A stretch of DNA of 64,000 nt from Narthecium ossifragum. Its lineage: Eukaryota > Streptophyta > Magnoliopsida > Dioscoreales > Nartheciaceae. The notes under the pieces are model-generated. The model had not been told where the DNA came from. It was given only the letters and a program-made list of their open reading frames with translations, and did no database searches. Shown piece after piece: positions 14,301-29,300 of this stretch (its first letter is position 1; each line of letters begins with the position of its first letter). The stretch spans positions 27,299,869-27,363,868 of the forward strand of contig OY986970.1 in assembly GCA_963920575.1 (NCBI GenBank), written 5' to 3'. The position numbers and the translations under genes are program-made.

Positions 14301-17300
14301 ATACAACTTTCATGTTGACGAGATTTTCAGATTCCATCATTTAGTGTGTCAAACTGGCAGCCAAAGTGTCCAGCGGCAAAATAGTAAATAATGACCGAAT
14401 TTCCAAATCTCATCGTCCAAAAAATGGCTGATTTCATCGACCAAATTCCAATCGGCCATGTCCAATCGACCATATTTTGGCCGATTATTTTAATAACAGT
14501 CGTCGACGTGGTCCGACTATTTTGGTCATAACTTTCTCATACGATATCCAAATGAGTTTATTTTTGCACCGATGGAAAGGGAATTTGAATGACTACAACT
14601 TTTATGTTCAAAGGTTTTCCAAATTAGAAGGTTATCATCGGCCAAATTGCAGTTGAAAACAAGACGCTCTATTTGATGATAGTTTCGTAAATAACTGAAA
14701 ATGTCGACCATTTATGTAGTTCTGACGGTTTTAGATTCAATTCTGACAGTTTCAGAGCAGTTCGAAGACAGTTCTAGAGTAGTTCAGAGCAGTTCCAAGA
14801 TAGTTCCAGAGCAGTCCAAACGGTTCCAAAGTGGTTACGTCAGAAACTATAAAAGATAGGAAGATGAAGAAGAATACTTTCTCCCGAAACCAAGAGCGAA
14901 TCAGCTTTTTATCTTTATTTCCAATGTAGCCTTTTATATTTATTATCAATGTAGCTTGATTTAATTTTAATGTACTTTTAAATTCCTACAATAAAGTCTT
15001 TCATTCATATGAATAGTGTTACCATAGTTCCATTAGTAGTTATAGCATAGTTCTATCACTCATAGGAGTAGATCTATCACTCATAGGAGTACTTCTAGCA
15101 TAGTTCATCACCCATTATTCTCATTTCCCATGACTTCTCATCATTCATTTTGTCACCATTTCCCATCTTCCATTTTCCACAATCTTTACTTCACATCTAT
15201 TTTTCTGCAGCTTCAACACCTCTGTTCAAATTGAGTGTTTGAAGGAGTTGAACCTAAACACGTCCCTGAATTTGGCTATTTTTGACTATTTTGACTCTGC
15301 CGGTCAGCGGCAAGATTTCCACGTCAACATTTTTTTGCACGCGCAGTGGGACCCTGTGTTGAAACTTTGAACAAAAAAAGAAAAGAAAAAGATGATCAAC
15401 AATGATCAACAATGATCAACAAAAAAAAGAAAATGGCGATCAACAAACATTGTTTCTTGATGTATATGTGCATGGCCGACACCAACAGAATCGGCCTGAC
15501 ATGCATGACCTGACATGCATTTATTGGCCTGACATGCATGACCTGAAATCATTTATTGGCCGGACGTGCATAACCTGACAGACCAACTAGTATAAATGGC
15601 CAAATATACTTAATGATAAGAACGATTAACACTTATTAAAAAGCAAAATTGGCCAACAAAATCGTCTAATAGGGGGACTAGATATATTCTCGTGCCCCCT
15701 GGCATGGTTTTCCTTACGGTTTCTTGCATGCTTGATTTCCACCCTTGGATTGAAAACTCTCCACCATTAGATATACAATCCTTTGGAGAGATCTCCACCG
15801 TCTAATGTGATCCAGGGCTCTTATAAGGTTGATGACTAGCACATTATGTTATATACTTTGAAAGGTAACATAGTATGAAAAGGAAGAAAATGTCCATTTT
15901 AAGAATTCCAGGAAAAAAAGCTAGTGAACTGATTTTAACCACGTATGTGAGCTAAAACTACAATATTGACCCTGAGCAATTATATCCAGTTTCAGCATAT
16001 CACAGCAAACATGATGTATAACGTCAGAACTGAACAAGCCACTCTCGTAGAGCAATTTGTTGATACTAAGTAACACAACTATCAACTTTCAGGAAGCAAG
16101 AGTCATCCAATGATAGCATCAGATCGGATGATGAGGTGGTACTACAAACTACAGAGTCTCAGTTCAGACCAATGATGCTTTGATGTTGCAATCCGGTTCA
16201 GAATGAAAGGCTAAAGCTAGGCTACCAAAGCAAACTATAAGGTAGCAACTTAATTAAATTTCACGAGAATGTAATTTCACATACCTGCAAAATCCGAGCT
16301 AGTGCTAATTGGAACTTTTCTAGTGGAAGGTCGACTAGTCTTGGGAAAATAGGCAAAACCTAAAATCCATAACTTGCATATCAGATACACAAGAATAATC
16401 ATTGAACAAGATGTAACCAAACCACCATACGCTTTTGTTGGGGTTAGTACTGAAGAACATAAAAACGAACAAGACCAAAGCCCAACACCAAAACCAAATC
16501 TTAGAAACTTTTGACTTTGGCAGATAACAATTATATGTTATGGTGAACATTGGTCGATAGCTCGATACAAAGCTCAGGAATAAAGAGTTGCAAACAACAG
16601 GAATATGACATGGCAGTTTTGAAAGTAGATATTCAGCAAAGAAATGCAGATACATGATTACATCTTCAAGAGTTATATGAGTGTTACTGAGTCGTGTCCC
16701 AATGGAGACAAGGCTACAAAGCTGAAAATGCAACAATACACATTGAGATTAAACCCCACGGCCACTGAGAAACAGGCAATCTCATATTAAATGTAATGTA
16801 AGAGTAGTTTCGTATGGCATGAGCATAAAGATACCACATGCGATTAGTCGTCCACACCCATTCATGTGTAACCTGAACACAAATATTTTTGAAATGAAAT
16901 TCGACATTCTGATTAGTTATCGTAGCAGATGAAAATATTTCAGTGCCATATTTATAGACTTTCATTCTTGAACTTTTTGAGGCACTGATGAACGTTCCAA
17001 TATGCCCAAAGCTACAACTCTGTACAATTGGGTAAATAACTTGAAATATACAAGGAACATATTTGACCCAATACCTCTATCAGGATCTTTTACTGGAAAA
17101 GTTGGCTTTTGACACAAATAGGCTTGACTTTAAGCATAAAGAACACCTTATCTAGATCTACTATTAAGCAAGATGGAAAATCATATCACAAAGGACATCA
17201 ACTGAGACTTTTAAATCAAAGTGATATATTCGACCAACTAACCTCACTTGAGCTCTAACAAGATAATGATGACAGGAAGCCAGAGGAGAGAACATCAAGA

Positions 17301-20300
17301 GGCCTTCAAGAAATGATAGGAAAAACATGCATTCTGCTAGTTTGGTATCATGCTGTAAAAAACTTCTTTCCTGCTTCTTAAAGACATTATCTAGTTTGTG
17401 ATTTATATAAACAGGTTTCACAATGGGTTTTGTTCTCAAATATGCCACTAGATACAATTCATGAAAAGCAACAACGGACGTCAACACTTCCAATTCAAAA
17501 TGAACATCACACTGATCACAGTGCCAATATGCTTTCTAAATCAAAATGTGATTGTTCAAATCATTGAAAATACAAGTTTTATATGCTACCTTGATAATTA
17601 CTCTGAAGTCTGAACATAATCAATATAATCTTCTTTTCTTTTTTGATAATAGGTGAATTTCATCAATTCAAGATATTTTCTTCATTTTAAACTAAAAGAA
17701 GAAGCATGCATTGACACCAATAGTATATCCACCAATTGGTTCCACCCAAGAATTTGTAGTGAGTTTCTGGAGGAAGAAAATAGAGAGAGAATAAAAAAGA
17801 TAAAAGCAAACCAAAAACTTCCGTAAAGCGACTCATGTAAATTAGAATTAGACCTCCTCTTTAGAAAGTGACGAGAGCAATGGAATAAGGATAGCAGCAT
17901 CCTGGAAGAGAATAAGAAACACTATTAGACAAACAACACCAAACTACCAGAATATGAACAAAAATCAATCCTAGAATAATGTTCGGGAAAGATATTAAGG
18001 TCAGGAATTAGAACCTTCAGCTTTGTCTCATATAAATGTTTAACAGCAATGATAAGTTCAGGTGAAGGTGTCATCTCCTCTGTCATAATTTGCAATACCT
18101 GTGTAAAAGAAGCCAAAAGATCAAACATCAAGTAAAATAGACAATGATAGTTCAATGCCAACACAATCTGAACCGAGAATAGCACTATAAAGCATGGCAC
18201 CATTTGATCTAGCACCTCAAACTGAAAGCAACTGACAGTAGCCCACAGCACCAAGGATTGGCATCCCAGTGGCACACGCCGAGCCGACAACCTGCCGGCA
18301 CAGAACGTACTGCCAGTACGGCTGATACCGGACTGTACACCCTCATGCCGGTCCCTTTTGAAATTAACGTGTAAAGCTTGTGTAAATTAACAGAAGATGT
18401 TTAAAAATTAAAATAACAGAAAAATAACTTTTTCTTTCCCTGTCTTTCCTTTACCTTTCTTTCCCTTCCTTTCCCAACTCCTACCTTCCCTTTTTTTCCT
18501 TTTTTTCCTCTTTTCCTTCCCTTTCTTTCCCTGTTTTTCCCCTTCTTCTCTTTTTCTTCCGCTTCTTTCCCTGTTTTTCCTTTTTCCTTCCCTTCCTTTC
18601 CCGACTCCTACCTTACCTGTTTTCCCCTTTTTTCTCTTTTTCTTCCCTTCTTTCCCAGTTTTTCCTTTTTCCTTTCTTTCCCTGTTTTCCTTTTTCTTTC
18701 CCTTCATTTCCCAACTCCTAGCTTTTTTTAATATCTTTTCCTGATACGTACCGGCCGAAACCGGTAAATGTCGTTCCGTGCCGTTCGAAACTATAATGAT
18801 TCGACCCGGCTCCAAGCGGGTCTCCCACGAACCCGATACGGGGGGCATGGACATTACTGCCCCGATAGCTTACCAGGTCGGTAAATACCGCCCGGTAAGT
18901 ACATCAATCAATGCACAGCACAACTAATTGCAATCCTTGGTGCCTCACTTGTTGGCACTGGCTGTATATCACATTGGTGCCAAGTTGGTCTACCATGCTT
19001 GTGGTGCTATATATGCCAGTAGCACAGGTTTGGCTAGATATAATTGTCGGCCGCAAAGTTGCAATCAAATAGCAAAACAATGCAAACATTTGAGAGAATC
19101 ATAGATACCAGCATCACGAGATTTTCGCTTCCTTCAGGTGAATCAGAAATTATGTTCAGTAGCTCAGAACATGATGACCCCAAAGTCCTCAGAAGAGTAG
19201 GAACATGCCGATGTATGGACTGCATGAATCAACAGGTAATCTAGGTAATCTCTGGGAATATAAACAAAATAGATCCTAGATGCTTCTCATTGAAAGTTCA
19301 GTTGACAGATAGATGAATTGGCAACAGAGATTGGCAAATGAAAAACCTGCTTGACAGCCTTAGGAGACCGGCCATATATATCAAATACGAGGCGAAGGAG
19401 GCCTGTTTTCTGCAGAAAACAGAAGTAAATATTTCAGCTCATAAGCAAGATACTGTGCTCTAACTGAGACTTTTAATGAGTAAATGAAAACCTTCGTGCA
19501 AAGAGCAAAGAACAGTGATGTTTGCTGTTGAGCTTGAGGTAAAGACACGGCAGTCTGCAAAGAGGGATGGCCACTCTGGATGTATTCAGTTTCAGAAGCT
19601 CCAACCTCAGAATCCAGGGAACCACTAATGGATGTTTCCTGATTACTTGTCTGAAAATTTGTCCACATTGCAACCAGTTAACTGAGGTTTATTATACAAA
19701 GAGCAGATGGAGACTCTGTAAATCAATAAATCATTTATTTGATTTGAGAGAGTATATTATCTAACTTTGAAGAAAAACCAAAAGAAGGAACAATCACAGA
19801 GAACCTGATCTTATAGATGGCATATTTACATAATCATGTTTGCTTCGCATTGTCAAAAACATCTGGTGTCTCTTTTTATAAAGGTATATTTGTATGTGGG
19901 ACTCTTAACAATCATAGAGAACAACCAGTTTGGCAAGCAAGACGGACATCAACAAAAAGAGTTTGGCAAACAAGACTGACATCAACAGTAGAAAAGTATA
20001 ATTATATCTAAACTGTAAACCAAGCAAAAGAAGATGTGCTCATAGACTTTATTCCATAGCAAGGTGAAGTCATTTCGAAATATCCAAATGGGTCATCAAC
20101 TGCTTATTATTTCATTCAAAATAACTACATTCAGTACAGTATGCATGTCAAAACCTAAAGAAAAACAAAAGACAATTGACCAATAGCGGATGCAGTATGA
20201 GTATGTACCATTCAACTAGCTTAAGAGGTCTCGGCTTACTTTCTCTATTCTTACTTATCCCAAATTATATAGCTGTGTAATGAGAACGCGGGAGATGTGT

Positions 20301-23300
20301 ACTGTATGTCTTGACTTTCATAAGTACTTGTAAATATATGCTCATAGTGGTCATATTTCCTTGTTGCACAAGCACAAAAAAACTAAGAGATGAGATGATC
20401 ATTACACAATGAGTTGCTTGTCGATAAGTGAACGTGATGAGACATTGCTGAGGTTACAATTCAAAGGTCAAATAAAGTTGTTAAAGTAAGAAAATCATTT
20501 GCTATCCTCGTGTCCTAAAAAGATCACTGACTTGCTAGATAAAAGATACTCCATCAATGCCTAATCTTTGTAATATTTTCCTAAAAAGATTCTTCACGAA
20601 TAGCTATCATATAAACTGATTAACAGACAAAAGAAATGGCACATTACATCTCTACTTTGTTCACTGGAGCCTGCTGCTTTGAGCTCTGCTGCTGAAACTC
20701 CTTGATCAACAACGGACAAGAGCATACTTACTGCAAACTGTTCGACATTGTCAGACGCATAGCTGAGTGGATAGAGTTTATTTGCCACCTGAAAAAAAGT
20801 TGGTTTGAATAACAGAAGACTAGGGCATGCAAAATACAAATGACTGGTCGGCTACCGGTACTGACTATGGTCGGTGTGCTTTGGTTCTGGATTGTACGGG
20901 CCGACATAGACCGGCACAGACCAGGTTGGAGTTTTAATGGTCCGACACAGACTTTTAAAATATTATTACGCCTTAGGAATAGTGTCCCGGAGGATCGTCT
21001 GCTCCTGTCAGACCAGTAAAACTCCCAGCTATGGCATGGCAATGCTTGTAACCAAGCATCGTGATTTACATGGCGACAAGGGTAGTCTATTACGACCACT
21101 GTGAAGTCCAAGCAGCATAGTACAGACACATATATGGCACAAAACTGTCTAGAATAAAAATAGAAAGAAAATTTAGAACCCTCATAAGAACGCATACCAG
21201 TCGTATCGCTTTTGCTCTAACTTCATCTTGCGAATCAACAGCACACTAGAGTCGAAAGATATAAAGTTTTAGTCAAAAACCTTTCAAAAGAATAGAGGGA
21301 GCAAATAATTAAACGAAGAAACAGATAATAGTGCCACTATAAGGCTTTTTATGCTAAGGGAACAAGAGTAGCATATTTGAAAATTATGACTTGAGATTGG
21401 CTTTCCTAATCAAACTGCAAAGCTGAAAAGTCCATTCAAGTCATCAAGTCAAAGGAAAAGCGTAAACAAGTTTGAGCAAGTGATCGTACATCATCATAAA
21501 GTCATAATCCCACAATTCACATCCATTTGGGCAGTGGAGAAGCATCATAAATGCATTCTTCAAAATCAACAATCCAGATATCAACAGAATCAGGCAATCT
21601 AGGGCGTGAAGACCCAAGTTAACTTTGTAATTTCTGTGCTGTCTAACAATATCACTCGGCATGCAGCCGTGCTGCCGGCATTTGTCGTATCCACCAGAGA
21701 CAGCATATCACGCGTTGGCAGCACTGTAACCTTCGTACTTGAAAAAACATGCGAGGAGCCCTAGTAATCGAAATCCTAGAACTCATGACCAGAACACAGA
21801 ACACATTGCAACAAAACATTGCACCTCCAAATTATCTGCTTAGTGAAGATGTAATAGCTCATCGACAGGACTCCACTAGATAGCACCAAATACCTAGGTA
21901 CATTCATAGTTCTCTCAAGGATTGACAAAGAACTAAAGGGTCATGAACTACGATTTAATACAATGAATAATGAGCTAAAATCAGAGCTTTGATCGACTTG
22001 TGCAACTTGAACCAGACAACTGAAAAGTAGAGTATAATGAGAAATCCCATAATGATTTAGGAATTCTAATCTGTAACTGCAACAAAATTTGAAGCTATAT
22101 GATGGACCTCCTGGCCCAAAACTGTGGGAATGATGATCGAGTAGATGGTCCATTTCTTTAAACTCTGAAGCCACATAAGAACCAATAAATAGCTAGAACA
22201 AAGCAAAATGAAAAAAATCTAAAGAAGCACACCAACACACATGGAAGAAATTCAACAAAGTAACAAGAAATTTGACTTTAAACAGGGGCAAAGAAAAAAT
22301 AGTTCACTGAGAGAGTTAATGCAAAATAGCGGACAGTCAGTGAAGTGGAATGTCGTATTTAAATATTTGGTGCAGAGCCCAAATCCTGTCATAGTTATGT
22401 CAAATATAGCTACAAAAATCTTTAACTAGCCTGAAACAAGTAAATAATCCTTGGAACTGATACAAGAACCATAATTTGTTCAACAATATATCTTTCTATT
22501 CAAGGAAGATAAATAATGATGCCTTTAGACGAATATTTTCGATTTGTTGAAATAGATGAAATGATTTTGCCCACGACATAAAATCAATCTGACTAAATGC
22601 TCAGAAGGACACTTGCAAAACTAGTTAAAGGAAGGTTTTTTAAAAAGGATAGTAATATTGTGAGCTGAAGTGAACAATGAAGAGTGGAGAGTTAAGTGTG
22701 TTCCGATGGTTAAAGGTGGATCTCATAACAGGCGGATGCAAGTGGATAATGGAGTGGAGAATTCAACTTTAGAGGTATCCGGGCATTCAAATTTATTGCT
22801 TGGGATATAATTGTCAACATACATTATTATCTGCATTTGATCTCTTAAATAGAGACCACAATACATAATTCAAACAACTAATAAGATAAAGACTAAACCA
22901 CAATGAGACCCAGTCCCTAACCAACAATCTACACTCCTAAATCCCAACTAACCCTATACTACCAAATAGATAAACCTAGTTCAAATTCCAAATCGTAACA
23001 CCCCCACCCGTTGAAAAATGCCCTCATCCTTGAGAGCAATGCAGCTTGGGGAAAACTGGCAATGTTCGTCAAAACATATCTAACTTTTCCACAGAAAAGA
23101 ATACTTTTGCACAAAAGAGTATTCCACTTATGGTTGAGACTTGAGAGCATGGATTACCACAGCGTTGACACACTAAGTGACGATCGCCAGCATGGTCTGT
23201 GTGGGTAAAGTCTTTGCCGGTCGACAGAAGGTGTGTTGATACTGGATGTACCATGATGATATCCTCTAGCATGAGGAAATCCTTAGTTGGGAGTAAATCA

Positions 23301-26300
23301 CTCACAAAGATCTTCGCCTCTATGATGCAAAGTTGACTCCCACAAAATTAATTCCTTGCTCTCTTTAAAGATCTGATATGATATTTGAGCTTCTTTCGAT
23401 AATATGCAACAATGAAGAGCTCATTTCCTTCTTTCGGTGGTTGGTTCGCTGATTGGGAGTCTATGGAGAGCTTATATTCTTCTTTTGTTGGCTGGGACTC
23501 AAGAAAAAGGTTATTTCCTTCTCTTGTTAACTGCAGCTCAAGAAATTGCTTGGCAGCTCATGCAATTTACCACTTTGGGACAAAGAAGATCACCCAAAAG
23601 ACATTCAATGTGCAATAAAAGGATGCACAACTTAGCACTAGCCTCCTGCGATTTCGCTACACGTCCAAATGTAGCATTGGTAACTATCAGTTGCTGCTCT
23701 ATACAATCGAGTCAAGCGTCTACCATACCCTGCTTTGATACCAAATGTTACAAGATTTAATAGTGGATCTCATAGAAGGTGGATGCACATGGACAATGGA
23801 GTAGATAATTGGACTTCAGAGAAGTCCGGCCTCCTTCAAACATATTGCTTGGGAATAATTCTGCCATACTTTGCTATCTGCATTTGATCTCTTAAATAGA
23901 GGTCACAATACATAGTTCTAACAATTAATAAAATAAGATTAAGGACCCAACCCTAACCGGCAATCTAAACTCCTAAACCCCAACCAATCCTATTCTAACA
24001 AAATTAATAAACCTAATTCAAAATCCAAATGATAACAAAGTGCGAAAGCAAGGAACACCGAAGCAAAAGTGCAGACGAGTTAGAATTTTTTCACAATTGA
24101 CTAATTGAGGACAAAAATAGCTTTCTAATTCACACAGCTTTCTTCAACTGACTTTTCAGATAAACAATTTCTGTTCCCAGTGCGGTGGCAGAAACAGTAT
24201 AAAGTCATACTGGATCAAGAACCAGTCACATCTCAACCCCTTCCTATGGCACCATAGCAGATTGAGTGCAGTATGTGCAGAGGGTCGTGGGTTAAAAAAC
24301 ATAACTAAAATCAAAGGAACAATTATGGGATTAAAGCGATCAAAAAGTCCAAGATAGCACTTGCAGATGGAGAAGCTGGATCAAATAGATCTGTGAAGAC
24401 ATGGCAAAGGGTGGAGATAATGACCATGATCTATGAAGTAAATCTGCAGCAATATCGCTGATGCAGCAGTTTCAGTAATCTAGACACTACCAAAGCCTAT
24501 GGTTGCAGACTTTCAGTATCCTAATAGAATACGTGACATGTGCGAATGAAGCCCAGCTAATCATTGGTCTATATATCTATATAACAAAAGATGGTCCCCA
24601 ATCCACAGAAATTGAGAATCACGGTCAAGAAGGAGGATAAGTTCAGGAAGCTTTATGATTGAGAAAGCAGAATCAAGGAATTGATAGCCTCCTCTCAGGG
24701 ACCAGTGTATAGATACAGTTTTAGCCATGTTTTTTTAAGGAATAACTAGTACCTAAGATACTTCGATCAAAGCAAACAAGGAATCAATAGTCAAAGCTCT
24801 TGGATATCCAGATAGCTATGCTGACACTTGGATGTTGAGGGTGATCTTATTTGGTAACTAGCTATGGAATGAATAAGCACCTGGAAATTGTGGCCAAATG
24901 CACACTTGAAAAATTATAACATGTGTGATGGAACAAAATTGCCATATTCATCTCACGAAAAGCACCACAAAAATAGCACCTAAACTTTTATAAACAGAAC
25001 AAGTCACCTTCAATGCAATGTCCAAGCAAGCTTGTCTATAATTAGGACGTCCCAAAATTAGGCTCCAAACAGTACCAAGGCCCTGAGTAACCCGGTCACC
25101 GTCACTCATGTTTCTCCCATCGTGAACATTGGATTGTGAGCGGCAAAGATCCTCTAGCAATCTCAACGCAGATTCTGGCAATAAAGGAGCTTCACCAAGA
25201 AGTTTACTGAATGACTTATCTGAAGCTGGTAGAGAATCAAGTAACGACTTTGCCTGTCATTTCAAGCAAACAAATAAATGATATACCTCAAAAAAATGCA
25301 ACTAACTTTTGGAGTTAAACCCACTTACAACAGCGAGAAGGAACTTCTCATAAATATCTGATGCAGAGGAATAATGCTCATCAGATTCAGAGTTCATAAC
25401 ACCATGCAATTGGTATAGTAAATGCATTGCAAGCTCATGCCCCTGAAAAGCAAAAGTACTTGCATCAAGGTCAAAAAAATGTACATAGATATGTAACTGC
25501 AATCTAATGTATATCAAAATTTCAGAATAAAAAAAAACAACTTCAAAACAGCAAGCAAGCAGATCCATTTATCAGATACTTTACTTGATAACGTGAAACA
25601 TGAACTCCATCATATAAAAATATAAAGGGATTGTATTCACTAAGCCTCTAGAAACTATCACGACATAATTAACACCAATTCACGTATAAGACCTTCAGTT
25701 CCCAAGTACAGGGACAGAACCAATGGCAAAATGATCTGTAATTGTGTATATCACTGCCTTACCTAATACAAAGTAAATGGTCATATATTCAGTGCCCTAA
25801 ATCAAAAGAAAGACAGTTATGAATAACCAATAAAAATTTGAATTTGTCCCTGTTAATATCTGCATATTAACTCCTCCAAAGCCCAAACATGCTTCGGCTA
25901 TTTACAATGGTGATAGTTGCCTATGCCATATCAAGAGCCTGAAATGCAGAACACATGCAAAAGCCTACAAGTTTTGTGTCTAACAAATGTAACAAACTCC
26001 ATCGAAAAGTTTGGCACTATGCAAGGCATTTTCTTTAATACTCCACCTTCTACCAATGAAACTCCAGATCCATAGTAATGCCGCAAACAACAATGCCTTC
26101 ATTAATGCGGCAAACTGTCATTGATATCAAACTTCTAAGTAACTTAAAGAGGAAAAGGAACAAGAGGCTGTATAATGCTCCTGGTTGAAGGAAAAGAAAT
26201 GTCTTGCTCCGAGCATTTTCAAAGATACAAATATAAGTGCATTGCCTCAGAATGCCGGCAATCTTAGTTAAAGGGTCACAGTATTCATTCTACCAGCAAG

Positions 26301-29300
26301 CTAAACAAATAAAATTAGCTAACATCAATTCAAAAGATTTACAGAAGTTTCAAATTTTGGTGGCCGAAAGATAGATAAATCTAACCTCTACCATTAAATA
26401 AAAAATCAACGGCAACTTAAAAATTACCAAACGCTACATCTAATTTTCAAACTACTAAGCACTACAGTTGGCTTGCGAACAGGTCAGCGGCAGTGTTGTA
26501 CTCGCATGAAACGAACTATTATGACATGACAAAAACAACACTTTAAAATTGTATTTGCATTTAACAGTTACCCGATCATAATTGTGGATTGTATTTTAAA
26601 TGCATAATAACTTTTCAAATGCCATTAAGCCATCAAACATCTAATGGATATTTTTTGAAAAGAAAGGGGCACAAGTTGCGGGTCATTCCAATTTACATGA
26701 CGCATAAACCTTGTATCACAATACATAGGATTCATGGAAGTCCCTGTGTGTGGTACCATGCTTGAATCAAGAATTTTGCAATATGAATCAACCCACCAAC
26801 CACCGGTCAAATAGCTTTCTCTGTAAATTGCATTCAAGTGGGATACAGTTTATTTCATCTAATCTAGCATCTGGGCTATCCAGAGTACGACAATAACAAT
26901 AAGAGACTTCAATCTTAAAATCATTATGGAACAATTGGAATGACCCTGAGGCAATAACCTCCCGTATTAGCCTCTCTAGGAAAACCTATAAACCTTATGC
27001 TCATATTGCAGCTGCCTCCTGCCAATTATTCATGTGCCATGTGCCAGCCGTATCAGGTGCACAATACATATCATGACACGGTACATACCATGCCACTACA
27101 TTTGCTAAAGCTTAAAGACCTCCGTGTCGCCAGCACAGGACCGTGCTGAGTATAGGCATGTATCATGCAAAAACAGTACTAGAATCCTTTCCCCCTGCGT
27201 TAGCGATGTTTGCATCCCACACATCCCCTGATTGTTTACAATAATGGATTACCATACCAGTGGCACATGTAGTGCCGGTCCTTTGCCAGCACAGCACATG
27301 CTGATGGCATAAATCATGCCGACACTCAGACCTCTTCAGAAGGGAAATGTACTAGCGGTGAGTACTTGTATCGTGCCGGTAATTTACTAGCAAGATACGT
27401 GCCGCCAACATGAGCTGTGTCCACCGGCCCGGCAATCCATGCTTTGCATTACGAATACCCATGCCAGTAGTTATCGCTAACATCCACTTGGCAAATTAAA
27501 CTAACACTATGTATTATAAGCTACTTTAACCTAACCTATAAATAAACAACATAGCTGACTTTGATACAGCCATTAAATTTATATCAGGTCAAAGTTAGAC
27601 GATTTTAACATATCAAGTAAGATCAGAATCACCATCAATGTGGTGGTGTAGTGATTAAGGTTTGTAACCTCCTATGTCAGTTCGTGGGTTCGAACCACCC
27701 TAAACTATGGTAAAAGGCTCAATTTTGAAAGGAAAAAAAGTAAGATTAGAATCGGATGAAACATTTTAACTTAAAGTGACAAGTTAATTGTACAACACGA
27801 GTCAAGTCAAAATCGGATCGAATCAATCTATCACAATGAAATATGTGGTTGGCCTTAGCAGCTCAGATTAATACCGGATCCGACCCATTTAACAAACCTA
27901 TCAGCATTCTAAGAGCTTTTGTCCCAATACCAAGATGGAATAAAACTGCTATTTCCAACAAGATTGGATAAAAATATCCCAATTTCAAAGTGGTTGCAAC
28001 TTGCCAGCAAAGTTAATTGTAATCGAGTAACAGAGAGGGAACATTATGCAAATATACATAATGCTGAGCGACCGTGCAAAATATAATCATAAGGCAGGAG
28101 GTTGTTTGCAATAAGGCTAATTTCTATTTTATTCAAACTAACTAAATATTCAAAAAAGATTCACTCTGATAGTCATGGAATTAACTTGAGGGGGTACTTG
28201 TAACAGAAACAGATAAGGGATGCAAAAAAAACACAATCGATGATTTATCTCCAATATAGCTAACGGCGAGGTATTTTCAGAAAACCCTTCTCTTATTATT
28301 AGTTGATGCAATCACCCAGGCTCCAAACCCCCAAACCACACTAATGCCTCAATGCATGTCGAGCACTACCAGTGGCGAATTTTTCAAGTCAAATAGCATG
28401 AGAATGCCTGCAACAAACAACTGTAGCATCAGGGATTCAACGACGGGCCAAAACCCCTAAAGGTCTCGGAAACCTGAAGTAGCATTCCCTGGGCAGTGTG
28501 TCTGTTCCATGCTTAAGAGGACTCCAAACCTCGTAGGCACTTTTGAAGTGCTTAATATTGAGGCAAGAGGTAAGGCAAACAACAAATATCTCTTGATAGA
28601 TATGCCAGACCAAAGCATGGACCAAATTGATATAGGCTGGAAGAATGAGGTTTCTCAGAAGTTCTCCTCGAACCAAGATGTTATTATTCTAAGTTTCTAA
28701 CAAAGTGGCTAAAGAAATGATCTAAGAAGTAATCATGGAATATGTCCTTCATCGAAATTATTGCAATAATGAAGTTGCAAAATATTCTATGACTATCTCA
28801 AAAAAAAAAAAAAAAGATAAAATTTTTCAACCAAAAGAATCCTAAAATTGCCCATCTCATAACCACAAAAGATGGAAGATGCCCATAATCTTAAAATATT
28901 CATTGTTTCCCCATAATCTCTTGATTGTACCTCTACATCATCTCTTGTACCCCTATATCATCTCTCTAAGGTTAGAGTTTCTCCTTTAGAGTCAAAAATT
29001 CACAATTCCTACACTAATTTTCTCTATTGCCACTGCACAACAAGCCAAATGTTAGAATGAACATCTGATAATATTGCTTATAGTGTAACCAACAATAGTT
29101 AAACTTGTTTGTCCCAGAAAAAGGTAAGGTCAAACTAAAGACTTTCACATTTAGTTTAGCTAGTAAGGTTCACTTTTGCATCATGACACTAATATCAATT
29201 TGAACTTACTAATTGCAAAAAATAAATGCACATAGAACAGCATTGATAACTAAAACAATTTCTGATCAAATGAAACACTCGCTGTTTACTTCATTATGTC

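Noticed and set aside
14313..15329. Complete LTR with TGTTGACG/CGTCAACA tips
   Set aside because: The left TGTTGACG lies within a stretch (ACAACTTTCATGTTG) that recurs in variant form inside the same LTR, so the match may be chance; only the right end is accepted.
18408..18854. Lysine-rich 148-codon open frame on the minus strand
   Set aside because: It is the purine-rich reading of the pyrimidine tract; the Lys/Gly/Glu pattern is purely compositional and repeats with the tandem units.
27631..27737. Possible functional tRNA gene
   Set aside because: Box A and B are present, but the acceptor stem does not pair well, there is an A-rich tail, and target duplications flank it; a SINE explains all of this.
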